Below are positions 47,040-58,688 of a stretch of DNA of 64,000 nucleotides, in pieces (the stretch's first letter is position 1; every line of letters begins with the position of its first letter). A program made the translations under genes and the position numbers. A model generated the notes under the pieces. That model saw nothing but the letters and a program-made list of their open reading frames with translations. It made no database searches and was not told where the DNA came from. The DNA is from Prinia subflava (Eukaryota; Chordata; Aves; Passeriformes; Cisticolidae). The stretch spans positions 744,001 through 808,000 of the forward strand of contig NW_026960614.1 of assembly GCF_021018805.1 (NCBI RefSeq), in the 5' to 3' direction.

Positions 47040-47288
47040 TGTCTTAGGGTGACTTTATGATGCTTGTATCCCCAATCATCTGTTCTGTATATTGTGTTCT
47101 GTATCTTTAAGACTGATTCTGAGAGCAAAGCAGAGAAGGAGAAGCACCGAGTTTGTTTTGAGGAAAACTGCCTGACTCCTACACATTCTTCTCCAGCGGT
47201 TGTTCAGCGGAGGCTTGGACAGACTGCAGGACAGAGATTTCCTGTGCTTTTTAGTTAGTTTTAGCTAGCTAGGGCAGAGAAGTTCCCC

Positions 47289-47292
<4 letters not shown>

Positions 47293-47325
<33 letters not shown>
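47293..47325. repeat. Poly(T) run of 33 in the LTR
   Basis: A 33-T homopolymer. The inverted copy of the LTR has a short A5-G3-AAC8 word and CA-rich sequence at the matching place (about 49351-49393), so this site is unstable in the family. Confidence 0.9.
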
Positions 47326-48310
47326 CTTGGGACTGTTTAAATCTGTTCTGGACTGAAAACCCCAGAGGAGCACCGAAGGCTCGCACCTGCGCTCCACCGG
47401 GCCTGGACCTCCAGAGAGACTGGGACTGATAAGAGACTGAGTGAGCTGAGCTACCCACAGCAAGGACTCTCTGAATTTACCATCTCACATCAGAGCAACG
47501 AAAGGTTTTATTGTTTTATATTATTCATTCTTTATGCTTGTGGGCATTTTGTTTGTTAAATAAATAGTTTTTTCCACTTTTCTCTGAATAAGTTCTTTTC
47601 CTGGACCGGCTGGGGGGAGGGGCCGTTTGGGTTCACTTCTCCAGAAGGACCCTATTCGGGAATTTCCTCCCAAATTTGCCGTAAACCAGAACAGCTACAT
47701 TTTTATTGGCACCCTACGTGGGGCCCGAGAGAGTAGAAAAAACTTGTATTGATTATTGATTGCATTTTGGTCATACTTTGTCTGGGGATAAAACAGTCAG
47801 TAGCCATGTTGCTCCTTGAATTCATAATGTCTCAGAATAGAGTCCTTCTTGTGTTTCTGTTCCCTAGGCTTTTCTGAGGTTTTAATACCTTTCTGGTCCC
47901 TAGGTTTGTTTTCTTATCCAGAAATAGCTCCAATGTTGTCTCTAACACATAGCTTTTGCACTAAAAGTGCACAAATTAAGATAGCTATCCTCTTAGGATC
48001 AGTGATAATGATTTATAGAAAGTTTATACAGGCACTAGAGTTTGTGCCAAGTATGTTTGGTTTATAGTTTTTTTATCCTACCCTGTGTCCTAGTTCCAGC
48101 AGCATGCTTTGCAGATTTATTAGTAATTGCACCCAGTTTGTTAGATGAAGAGTAGAGGATGAAGTTTTTCAGCCTTTCCTTTCCTTTCCTTTTCCTTTAA
48201 ATCAGTTAAATCACTTTTAGAGAATGTTCAGTGTCCCCTGAATGTTAAAGATACCACCTTCCTAGTATTTCATCTGCTGAGCTTCCTCTACATAGTTTTC
48301 AGCTTCTCTA

Positions 48311-48846
48311 AGATGAGGGCTGAGATGTCCAGAGAAGCTGATGAGAGCCCTGACTCAGAAGTAGACCCGGGTGTGAAAAATCCTAAGTGGTGTAAAGAAT
48401 AAGAGAGAATGGGCCGAACCTTGAAAGAATTTTCTGATACCCCAGCTTGGGAATTTTCATGTGAACAAATTCAAAACCCAGATGAAGTGAATAAATATCT
48501 GAAAAAAACCTGCTATTATGACTATGAAGAGGAAAAGCTTGTTGCAATAAGCTGGGCCCTGGCATATGCTTATTGCACACTGCTAGATACTGTAGGGCAG
48601 CAGATAGAAGCAAGAGGGCAAAAAGATAAATCAGTAGCTACTCCAGTCACTCAAGCTGCAGCGAACACCCCAGCTACTCAGGGTGTAGCTAAACCAGACA
48701 GTGAGCTTAAGTCAGCAGCTACACCAAATAAGGAGCCTAAGACACTCACTGAAATAGTAAAGTATAAGTGCAGTCATTTCTGGTGTTTGGATTATATGAT
48801 CCCAGCCTTCCTATTTTGTTGTTGCTCATTCATCATTTTTATGTAA
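48311..48846 (+). pseudogene. gag-like fragment of the 47040 ERV
   Basis: A frame from ATG 48409 to 48846 (145 codons) follows a 48311-48402 frame that ends in a stop just upstream. The N-terminal part is charged and helix-like (EFSCEQIQNPDEVNKYLKKT); the middle is Thr/Ala/Pro/Gln-rich (TPVTQAAANTPATQG). The last about 20 residues turn hydrophobic and Cys-rich, which looks like out-of-frame reading. Gag-type protein of an ERVL-like passerine ERV is the best guess from position after leader and primer site. No zinc knuckle or major homology region is present. Confidence 0.45.
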
Positions 48847-48985
48847 CTGTTGCCTTAGCTGTGAAACCCATAAAGGTCAACTTGACTCTAAAGTGTATCA
48901 TTGGGAAGAGTTACCAAAATTGCAGACAAAGCATACAAGGTTGCCACACATTTTCTTGATTTTTGGGAGAAAGCATGTCGGTAGC

Positions 48986-49647
48986 TGTCCTGGTTTAGGG
49001 CAAATTTGTGAGGAAACCTCTGAATAGGGTCTCTCTGGAAAGTGAACCCAAACGGCCCCTCCCCCCAGCCGGTCCAGGAAAAGAACTTATTCAGAGAAAA
49101 GTGGAAAAAACTATTTATTTAACAAACAAAATGCCCACAAGCATAAAGAATGAATAATATAAAACAATAAAACCTTTCGTTGCTCTGATGTGAGATGGTA
49201 AATTCAGAGAGTCCTTGCTGTGGGTAGCTCAGCTCACTCAGTCTCTTATCAGTCCCAGTCTCTCTGGAGGTCCAGGCCCGGTGGAGCGCAGGTGCGAGCC
49301 TTCGGTGCTCCTCTGGGGTTTTCAGTCCAGAACAGATTTAAACAGTCCCAAGAAAAAGGGAACCCCCCCCACCCCCCTCCCCACACACAAAAAGTCCAGG
49401 GAACTTCTCTGCCCTAGCTAGCTAAAACTAACTAAAAAGCAAAAAAGATCTCTGTCCCAGCCGTCGGTCTGTGCTTCAGATGAACCACTGTCTGGACAGG
49501 AATGTGCAGGAGTGAGAGCTATTTTCAAAAAAAACTTGGCGCTTCTTCGTTCCCTGCTTTGCTCTCAGAGCCAGTCTTAAAGGCACAGAACTCAATATAC
49601 AGCACAGACGATTGGGGATACAAGCATCATAAAGTCACCCTAGGACA
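48986..49647 (-). mobile_element. LTR in inverted orientation, same family as 47040
   Basis: On minus it starts at 49647 with TGTCCTAGGGTGAC and ends at 48986 with AACCAGGACA, matching 47040-47693 over about 650 bp. The flanks give no convincing target duplication. The first five bases after the LTR end (GCTAC) also match the leader of the 47040 copy, so it may be a 5' LTR cut just inside the leader instead of a clean solo LTR. Confidence 0.78.
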
Positions 49648-50947
49648 GTGACTTTATTCTAAATGCAACTGCTTGAGTGAAAATACTTCTGCAATTGAAT
49701 TTACTGCCTAAGACTGGGCCTGCAATAGGAGGAAGCTGTAAATAAGTGGCACGGTCTTGCTAATGACTATGTAGAGGGCAGAAATAAGGTCAGACAGCAG
49801 TGCTGTTGTTTTCACTAAATTCCATGGATCTGATTTTTATCTCCCATTGCTATAATTTCAGTAGTATTACTTTATAGACTTTTATCCTTATATAATCCAA
49901 GGTATCCCAACTGTTCATTCTTTCTCTTAGTAAAATATTTCTTATGAGTGTAATAAGACTTTGGTGAATTTATCAGTATTACTACCAAAAATACAAAGAA
50001 ACTAAAAATAAGAATATACCAACTACAATATGTATGTGCTCTATACTGAACTGTGCTATTAGTGTTATATTGGGGAAAGACTGTACTATGCCAGGAGTTT
50101 TATGAGGATCTGTGCTTCACTTATGCTGGGAACACCTTTCCCAGCTAAAGCCTACTTTTACTGTAATGAAATGCTTCAAGCAATCAATAATTTTCTCAAA
50201 ATTTCATTTTAGAGGAAAACTTCTGAGATCACTGGTGTCTTGTTTCACTATTTTCTCTCCAAAATAATTTTCCTGTGACAAGTAGCACAATGCCTATAAA
50301 CAGGGGGCACACCATGCTGTGGTGCAGGGGATTTTAAACTAAAGCCCACATTTCATTCTAACCATCTTCTGAATGCTGTAATGTTACCCAAACTAACAAA
50401 ATAAACTTCACAAAACAGGTGAAAGAGATCTCTCCCTCCAGCATTCATGATGCTGTTTCCTGCTTTCTTCCACTTCTCCCTGGGGTGAGGTAGGTGCAGC
50501 CCTGCAAGGAGAACGTGGCAGGAAGGCTGTTTTGGGGCTTGCTCTCCACACAGGTTTGTAGCTCCAGCTGGCATCACTCACTGTCCCTATGCTCCTTCCC
50601 AAGCTGGTGCTGGCATCTGGCTGGGCTGCTCAGGCACAGCTAAGGGGGAGGTGGGAAGCAGCACATGGAACTGCAGTAGGAAGGTGAAAGGGGCCGTGTG
50701 GAAGGCAGCAGGAGAGCTGGTGGTGGTGGCACAGTGGGCAATACCCACAGAAACCTCCCTGAGGCTTCCAGCACTCACTGAGCAGAGCCTGGCTCTGAGC
50801 GTGGCAGAACATATTGAAAGAAAGGTTACAAACTTCAAACAGACAAAGATTAGATTCTCACCAGGTTGTGGCCAGGTGTAATTTAGTTCCCTTGGGCTGC
50901 ACTCAGACCACGTAGGCACTGCAGATCTGCTGTGAAAACCCAAGTTA
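49648..50947. other. Unannotated sequence
   Basis: No supported gene. Overlapping frames on both strands at 50353-50967 have no domain. Confidence 0.4.
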
Positions 50948-50952
50948 TGCAG

Positions 50953-51511
50953 TGTAATAAATGACATGAAATAATTCGTGTTATTGTGTATATAAAATGT
51001 GATTTAATATATGTTCTGTAAAATAAAATGAACAAGCTGGTCAGGCTTGAAACAAACGAATTTTAGGATGAACAAAGGCCACTGCCAGGAATCCAGGATG
51101 AACAATACCCCTGTCGGGAAAATGCCTCTCCATTCACAAGTCCACCTCCCCATTCAGGCTTCCGAGAAACTGAATTACTATTCATTTTTCTCTCGGAAGC
51201 CCCATTCAACAGACCGGATGGCAGAAAGAGACTCCTATGAATATGAAGAAAAAGACAGAGGACAAAGAACTGTGGAGAAATACTCTGCCCCCAGCTAAAT
51301 AAACTGTATATAAGGAGACCCCTAAAAGACTGGATTTTGTGAACAGGGGGAGTTACGGTGCGCTAGACGCTGTAGCTAAGGTTCACCCAGTGCTGATCCT
51401 GTGACTCGACACTGAACTTCTGATTGCTGGCTTGTCCTAAATTTTTCTTTTGTTAATTCTTTAATTAATAAAAGTATTTATTAATTTGGAATTGGCTGGA
51501 CATTTATAACA
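50953..51511 (+). mobile_element. Solo LTR with 5-bp target duplication TGCAG
   Basis: 559 bp from TGTAATAAATGAC to CATTTATAACA, flanked by TGCAG at 50948-50952 and 51512-51516. TATA (CTGTATATAAGG near 51308) and AATAAA (near 51467) are in order. The last bases equal those of the 52638 provirus LTRs (GCATTTATAACA there), suggesting related ends, but the bodies differ. Confidence 0.78.
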
Positions 51512-51516
51512 TGCAG

Positions 51517-52633
51517 CAATTCTCCTACCAGTGCCAAAGGAAATCTGGGAACTTCATTGCTACCCTTGTCCTCACTGACATTTTCATGACTTTCAAGAGG
51601 GAGATTATATCTGAGAGCTGGTTATTACATGGGAGGAAAAAAAGCCAAGTCATTTAAAATAAATTTTGTTATGTTTGCATTTCAGAATAAATGTAAATTT
51701 GCACCAGAACTGATGTGGAATGAGACTTACAAATGTGTTGGTACAAGGCTGCACATGAGGTAGTCACAGATGATTGATACAATGACTGATACTATAATTT
51801 AGCTTTTTATGCAGTTTAAATGAGTGCTCAATTCTGAACCCTTTCATCACAAAGTGGCATTTCATCTCAGGAGTAGCCAGCTGTAGTTCAGTAACAGAAA
51901 GGGTGCCCAACAGAAAAAGGCAAAGTAGGCTGAGGCCTCCAAAAGAACCCAGATAAAAACATTATTTGAAAAATGAAATATTAATATGGGCAAGGTTTCC
52001 AACTAAACGTTTCCTTTGGTATTTGTTCAAGTGACTATTATACTTCTAGTGGCAGCAGAAGTGAATTGTGTAGCATGACAATGGAAAATTCAGACTACAG
52101 TTAAGGATTTTCTACATCTTGGCTATAGGTATGTACATACAAAAATGTGTGTCATTTTTGAAAAATGAAACCTTAAATCTCCCTGTCAATAATTCACATT
52201 GCTCAGAGCCTGAAAGCAGAGCAAGAGAGGATGAGCAGGCCTTTTCAAGTTAAATACGGTGATTTGACCAAGTAAAATGACAGAACTCAGACTTCCACAC
52301 AGAATTGGGATGCACGTGTGGCTGGTGATGAAGTGACTGGGTCTGGCCATTACCTCCCCTCAAGGGAGAGCTTGTTATAAAAATGCTGATGTACAGCCTG
52401 TCCCTGCAGGCATGGGGGAAGGCAGAGTGCACACTCCAGCTCTTCCGAGAGGAAGGCACACGGCAGGCCTGGGTTAGGCTGTGACAGTGCTGCAAGTCAG
52501 GCTGTGGACATGTGTCTCCTCCCAAATCCAGCTCTGTTGACAGCACAGTCTTCCCCCAGTCTGCCCAGAGGCTGATGATCATTGCCCAGAAATAGGTTAC
52601 CACCCCTCTGATCTGGATATACTTGTTTGAACA
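51517..52633. other. Unannotated sequence
   Basis: No supported gene or repeat. Confidence 0.4.
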
Positions 52634-52637
52634 CTCC

Positions 52638-53286
52638 TGTGAAAAACGTGAAATGATTAATTCATATTCTTATGGTAAATTGGAAAATTATAAAGCTGTA
52701 TAAATTTATATCAGGTAAAAGTCTATGTTTTAGGAGGTTTCTCTATTCAGAAGGGAACAAAAGACTTTGCAGCCTTCTCAAGTATTGGGAGGGGACCTAT
52801 TGAGATGAGCCAGTATCAGCAACTCACCTCGGGAGCCACCTTCACAGACCATCAAGCAATATCACCCATATCTCGAACATTCATCAACTATAAGGATCCA
52901 TAGAAACTGAACATTAACACATGGACTTGGGAGGGGAGCTCTTTTCAATCCGACCGGAGACGAATTTGGGTTTGAATAGCTAACCAAGAAACAAAGGGAA
53001 ATATGGGGAAATATTGCCAGAGGCAGAATAAAGAGTATAAAAACCAAGCCTCGAACATGGCAAATTGTTGTAGCCAGCTAGAGGCACAGACAGCCAGGGT
53101 CTATGTCTATGGGTCACCCTTGGCTCTCTTTTTCCCAGGAGAAACTCTGTCAAGTAAGTGTCGCTGTTTGTGGGGGGTTTTTGTTATTGCTTAAAATTCT
53201 GTAATTTGATTCCAAATTTTGTGATTTGAATTTTTAATAAACGAAATTATGGAATTTAGTAATAAATTGTCCTGGCATTTATAACA
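52638..53286 (+). repeat. 5' LTR of the 6.7-kb provirus
   Basis: 649 bp, TGTGAAAAACG to TTTATAACA. TATAAAA lies near 53036 and AATAAA near 53236. A donor-like TCAAGTAAGTG lies near 53151. Confidence 0.92.
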
Positions 53287-53290
53287 ATTT

Positions 53291-53308
53291 TGGTGCCCAA
53301 CGTGGGGC
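53291..53308 (+). promoter_or_regulatory. Primer-binding site, Lys-like
   Basis: TGGTGCCCAACGTGGGGC begins four bases after the LTR and differs from the tRNA-Lys(1,2) complement at one position. Confidence 0.8.
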
Positions 53309-53560
53309 CAGTTTTGAATATTCTACGGACCCCTGCTTCTGACCGGGGGGCGCTCCGCTGTAAAAAGCGGCCTGGCAGAGCGGGTAAGTCCGAAAGAACG
53401 AACTGGCTCTACGAACCCAGAACCCACAACAGCGAAAGTATTAGGTGTTAGGACAAGCTAGCTTGGGGAGGGCTCGGGAACTCAGCAGGGGTTTCCCTGA
53501 ACCGCGTTTTTTTTTTTCGCTCGTAAAAGTCTACGTGCACGAAGAATCCACGCAGGAAAA

Positions 53561-53572
53561 AGACCGTAAGTA
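53561..53572 (+). promoter_or_regulatory. Candidate splice donor in the leader
   Basis: AGACC|GTAAGTAT is a strong donor consensus 0.28 kb after the LTR. It could join the leader to the env-like start near 58222. Use is inferred. Confidence 0.45.
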
Positions 53573-54029
53573 TAGCGTGGTTGAGTGGGGTGACCAAGTG
53601 TTTGAGAACGTATATGTGTGTGTGAGTGTGTGTGAAACGCGTGATATTTCACGTGTGAGTGTTACCCGATGGGGTGTGGGAGTCACCAGGGGTCCTGAAG
53701 GAAAGAGGACGTCCCTTCGAGTTCAGAGACTAGTAAGCCTTCTTGACCGCGACCGAGTGGGGTCCGTTAATTTTTTCAGTAGCAGTTACAGAGCCCTCAG
53801 TTGACTGAACTTCCACGGAACGGTCATCCATTGGATCATTAAGTTAACGGCACCGAGTTCGGAAACTCAGGATTTAATTTTTAGTATCTCATAACTTCTG
53901 TGCCATAGGGAGTATAAGATCGTATCTCAGTAGAGATCAGGAGGATGATTTGTGAGAAGACTCGGCAGAAGTGGTCCCTGAGATCCCAAGGGAAAGCCCC
54001 TTGGGATAGATGTTAGAATATTGGAACGA

Positions 54030-54891
54030 ATGTCCTGGAAGGAGATAGAGAAATATGTGGTCTGGCCGAAGTTCGGCACGTTTGAGTCCTGGACATGTCA
54101 AGCTTTGTGTAAATATGTCAAAAACAAGAGGAAAAGGGAGAGAGACGAGTTAGAATGTGCGCCGTTGTGGGATGGATCCCAGTTTAGGGTGTATCCGGTA
54201 GGGGAGTTGAGAAAAAAGAATGAATGGGAGCCCCCGGACTGCCTTCCTCCTCCCTGCGAACCCCCGCCAGCGCCGGCCCCTGCCCCGATCCTAGAGCCCG
54301 CTCCCTACCCTAGTCCGCAGCGTACCCGGGTTCATCCCGCTACAGCAGCGGCACCGCCGGCAGAGAACGGGGTCTCACTAACTGAGACCCCTGCCCCGTT
54401 GCTTTTCGCCACCCCGAAACCCCGCTCTTCCCTGGTTCAAGCCAGCGCATGCGCTCCGAACCAAAGCCAGTGCTCACATCCCCAGTGCGAGGGAGAAGAA
54501 AGGAGGGGAGGGGGGAGAGTAGAAAAGCGGAGGAAGAAAGAAAGGGTTTGTGCCCCTTGCGAAAGGTGCACACTGCCCCCGGAGTTGTAGGAACACCGCA
54601 GATGCGAGAGCATTTAGTCAGGAGGGGATGTGTGACCGTGTTCTAACAGGAGAAAAATGCTACGGGAAAAGCCTCTCTCGCAGCTTGGTGGTCAGGGCGA
54701 AGTCTGTCCCAACCCCCGCCCCCTCTGCAGCCTTCTCGGTGATAGCATCAACTGCGTCATCCGAGACCCATGCGGGACCACGTGACCCGCGGCTGCACCC
54801 CTCCTCTCGCTCAAAGGGGATTCCCGAAAAAGAACTCAGTCCTGACTTCAAACCCCCGGCCACCGACGCTAAATTACGGAAAAAAAGATAG
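54030..54891 (+). pseudogene. gag: gag N-terminal fragment of the 6.7-kb provirus
   Basis: A frame from ATG 54030 to TAG 54590 starts MSWKEIEKYVVWPKFGTF, a matrix-like opening, then becomes very Pro/Ala-rich (PPPAPAPAPILEPAP) and ends Arg/Lys-rich. A second frame carries similar low-complexity coding signal to 54891, so a frameshift is likely near 54550-54590. No capsid homology region and no zinc knuckle are present. It may be kept only as part of a packaging region. Confidence in the gag call rests on position and the opening residues. Confidence 0.6.
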
Positions 54892-55111
54892 GAAAAGGAA
54901 TTAAAAAGGAATTTCATTTACTCTTTTCTTTGGTAGCAGTAGATCTTTTACTTCAGGCTGAATACATTTTGGAGGCTCCCTAGAGTTGTGTGTTTTGCTT
55001 TAAAGAGTTTTTTCCTGAAAGAGATCGGCAGAGTTCTTAGTTTTTTCTTTCACTACAAACTAAAAACCCCAGCAGGCGAGTGCAGTTCCCGGTTGCCGGG
55101 AGACAAGGAGG

Positions 55112-55141
<30 letters not shown>
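55112..55141. repeat. Poly(A) run of 30 inside the provirus
   Basis: A pure A30 tract followed by AGCGGC. It lies between gag fragment and AT-rich interior and could mark the end of an RNA-derived insertion, or be a simple expansion. Confidence 0.9.
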
Positions 55142-55142
<1 letters not shown>

Positions 55143-58000
55143 CGGCAAGTTTTTTGCGGCGACAGGACAAGAGACGGCAGCCTGGAGCCGAAATTGACAA
55201 AAGTTTTAGAAACTGTAACAAAGATGTGCTTAGCAATAGAATAGAGTTGATAAAGTGAAGAGAAAGGTTTTAAGGAGTCTTTTTTTTGTTTAGAATTGTG
55301 TAAATAGTGGTAGAAGCTAAACACTTGGAGCTGATGAATAACACTTTAGAAAAGGCCAGGATGCTTTTTCTCTCTCCCTTTAATCACCTGAATTTGTGTA
55401 GTTTTTGTCCAATATGGTGAAAGAGTGCAGATTGCTTTTTAGGCAGTTTACCCTCCCTCCTCTCTATTAACCGTTGTCAGAAGTAAGCCACCAAAAAGTC
55501 ACGCCCATATGCTTGTGCGGGAGAATGTAGGTATGGACTCCCTCTTCCCATGGAGTTTTCTTAGGAGAGCTTTAGAAACTAGTGTGTTTTCTGCTGGTTA
55601 GAGCTAGGCTGCCGAGGCTCAGCGAGATTGCCTTAGAGAGACGTATGAAAGTTTGCTTTGTAGTTGTGGACAGTGTAAAAAGCTATTTGTATTTCATGTA
55701 TAAAAGGATATAGGGGTAGCTGTTTTTAGATGCCTAGAACAGTAGGCATTGCAGTTGCTTGTTTATTGCATGTGAGGGGTTTTGTGTGCATGCTAAGATT
55801 GTGACCGATGTAGCTCATTGATGTTTGAAATGATTGCTACACTTTTAGGTTAGATTGTTGGTTTAAATATGAAATAATAATACAGCATTTGTGGAGGCAG
55901 GCAACGTGTTGCAAGGAGGTTTTTTTTCTGTTGATTGAGTTTTTGAAGCGTGTGACCAGTAGAGTCCGAGTTAAAATTGCTTCTTAATTGAACTGGCTAT
56001 GATTTTTTTCTGATTCTCTGTAATCTTTATTTTTTGTGTGTTTACTTGAAAGAAACAGGGAAGGGTTTTTTATATATGGCTATTCCTTTAGTATAGTAGC
56101 TTTTTGTCTATCCCTGGGTTTGGAGGGTACAAGTCTTAGAATTGTTCTAGTGCTTGTATTTCTTAGGGGTGAATAATTGTGTAGACTTATTTCTTTCTTA
56201 GTGTTTTTACTTTAGATTTATTTCTATAGTATCCCTCAAGAAGTTTTGCATTTTTCTGAATGTTGTTATCATTACATGCAAGGAAGAAAAAAAAGAGAAA
56301 AATATGCTCCTCAAAAACAACTGATGTGTGAGAAAACATTTGTGTTTGGTAGATACAATAGAAAGAAAACTAGTTGCCTAGGTTTCAGCTATTTAAATTG
56401 TTAAATACTATATTTTGGTAAGTAAATATTTAAATGGTACACTAAAGGCATAATTAAATTACATATATTAATTTGATTTTTTTTTTTTGAAGGAAAAAAG
56501 TAAATTAAAACTGACCGGTTTAGATCTAAAATAAATAGAAAATAGGTTAATTTTGTAGAAGTTCTTTGTGACAGATAATGGTGCCTGTATCTGTATTAGA
56601 AAAAGTTGAGTAAGCTAATAGAGCCTGAGTTTCAGGGTGACTCGTAGCCCTGAAAAGTTTTCAAGTATTTTGATACCTGTTACAGATGAATTAACCCTGT
56701 TGTTTTATCCACTTCCTATGATAAAAGCTAAAAGAGATCAGACCCTCAACAAAGTTATATTCTATAAGTTGTAAAGGAATAAGTTCTGCTATTTGTAATA
56801 TCATTTTCTTCTATTTAGTGTGCCTTGTTTTTTCCTATATCTTGTTAAAATACTCCCCCAAGATTATGAGGTCTTAAATTTTTCTTTTAATTTGTATTAA
56901 GTACAAATGTTGCTTAAAAGTTATCCTTCATTAAGTTGTCCTGCTCACTGATTGTTTAAATTGGCTCCCTGTCGAAGTGGTCACTTCAGCTATTACTGCG
57001 GATTGTATCTTGCCGCGCTGGGTAAGAGTCTGAAATATAAATTTGTAGTTCAGTTAATGAGCAGTAGTGCGGACTCATTGCACTGAGACTGCAGAAACTG
57101 AGAGAAGATGTGTGTAACCTTAACAACTGATTGTCTTAGAAACTGCTGTTGTCACAAAACATTGTAAGATACTGAGTTTTATGAATGTTTGTCTGTATAC
57201 CAAATCACTCTGAATGTGCTGAGTTTAATTCTTGAAATAAGCCCAAATTGTTTGTGCTTGTCTATGATTTTTTTAACTGAATTTTTCTTTAAAGAGCTAA
57301 AACCTGTGTTAATGCTATAGGATTTAGAGTAGTCTTAGTGTTTATTGTTTACTCGCTATATACACAGTAGACATTGTCAGAAGTATTAGTAGAATATAAA
57401 AAGAATTGTTTGTATGTTTCAGTATAAACCTCGTTTAATAAGAAGTAAAATTCTCTTTCTGTTAATTTTAATTTCTCCCTGTAACAGTACAAAAAAAGAA
57501 GATTTTTTTTGAATTTTGTATTAAGTTCTTTAAATTCTAGATAAGGAATTAAATCATTCTTGTGTGAAAAGAAGATTTTGAGTTGTATAGAGAATTGTAA
57601 ATTATTTTGTATAAAGAAGATGAGTGAATTATGAACTAGAAAACTCATTCAAATATTCAGATTGTCTGAATAATAGTCGTAGCATGTTTCCTTCCTGTAA
57701 GGTATTTCCGAAGATTTTTCAAAAAGTACTGTTCAAAATTAAACTTGCATTATACCTAGATCTGAATGGATAAATTTAATTTGAAGCCAGCTGTGAGAGA
57801 GCTTCAAGATGTTGATTTATAAAATCAGATAGATTCTAGAAAAAGAAGTTTTTTTCATATGACAAAAGTGTAGTCTGTGCTAACCCCTCAGTTTTAGAGG
57901 GTTCCCCTGTTATGTCTTTAACAAGTGCTGGTGCGAAGAAACATTAAGAGAAATATTAAGAGAGACATTTTTGACCATGTGATCGGTAAGGAAAATGGGA
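55142..58000 (+). other. AT-rich non-coding interior of the 6.7-kb provirus
   Basis: About 2.9 kb with dense stops in all six frames; the longest frame is a 99-codon one on minus at 57349-57648 that is AT-driven. No pol or env motif runs in any frame. The near-identical LTRs mean this decay predates the insertion, so the interior was already non-coding when copied. Its origin is unknown: it may be host sequence picked up by the element or very old viral sequence. Confidence 0.6.
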
Positions 58001-58221
58001 ATCAATTAGATAACACCTAAAATTCAGTAAGCGGGGGTAGAAAAACAAAAACATAGAAACCGAGATTTTGGTCCAAAAAGCTCCTGACTGCGACAGAACA
58101 GCTAAAGCCATCTAAGAGAAACCACCTAATAGATATGTGGCAGAAACCAGAAAGAGGATCGGAGCAACCTTTACCTGCTGTTTGAGAAGAAACAAACACC
58201 TCGCCATTTAGATGCAACCAA

Positions 58222-58308
58222 ATGGGCGCTAGCATAAACAGAGGAATCAGTTTGTGGATCACTCTAATAGTCATAAGCCTAACTGAGCCCAACAGAGAGC
58301 TAGCATAA
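58222..58308 (+). pseudogene. Short env-start-like frame
   Basis: A 28-codon frame with a basic residue and a hydrophobic core (ISLWITLIVISL) resembles a signal peptide, ends in TAA and sits where env would begin. Nothing env-like follows. It is a weak call. Confidence 0.3.
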
Positions 58309-58666
58309 TGAAACTGAACTTAGCCCGAGGTTTCCCAACCTAGACGGCCCTGAAGCTAAAATTCAGTCCACCTTGGAGCACCCTCAAAAGGGAAATTTGG
58401 ACCAGGGGATGAAATTCAAAAAAAAGATTTCAACCGATAGACCTTACCTAAAGATCATTAGTCACAAATGTTCTCTTCATCCTCAGAAATCCCATTGAAA
58501 AGGACCTCTGAGGAGGTTTAACCTCACGCAGTAAAAGCTATAGAAATTTGCAAGAAATAGTAGCAAGAAAAACAAAAGCATTGAAACTTAGTCTAAAATT
58601 GAAAGTTAAGTAAATATGCAATCAGAAAATGATAAAGATTATGCAAACATAAATTAAATGGTTAAC

Positions 58667-58686
58667 AAAAGAAAAGAAATGGGGGA
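58667..58686 (+). promoter_or_regulatory. Polypurine tract of the 6.7-kb provirus
   Basis: AAAAGAAAAGAAATGGGGG precedes the 3' LTR after two or three bases. Confidence 0.78.
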
Positions 58687-58688
58687 AT

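Larger units (their letters stand above)
47040..48960 (+). mobile_element. 5' end of an ERV: LTR, primer site, leader, gag fragment
   Basis: The LTR (47040-47693) runs from TGTCTTAGGGTGAC to AACCAGAACA and has AATAAA near 47557. A primer-binding site TGGCACCCTACGTGGGGC lies at 47707-47724, then a leader and a gag-like fragment. Viral sequence stops near 48960, just before an inverted LTR of the same family, and no pol, env or direct-repeat 3' LTR is found. The right edge is approximate. Confidence 0.78.

Noticed and set aside
56515..56600. TDNG-like translation resembling an integrase motif inside the AT-rich interior
   Set aside because: Four residues in a short frame with stops on both sides and no other integrase landmarks; chance is sufficient.
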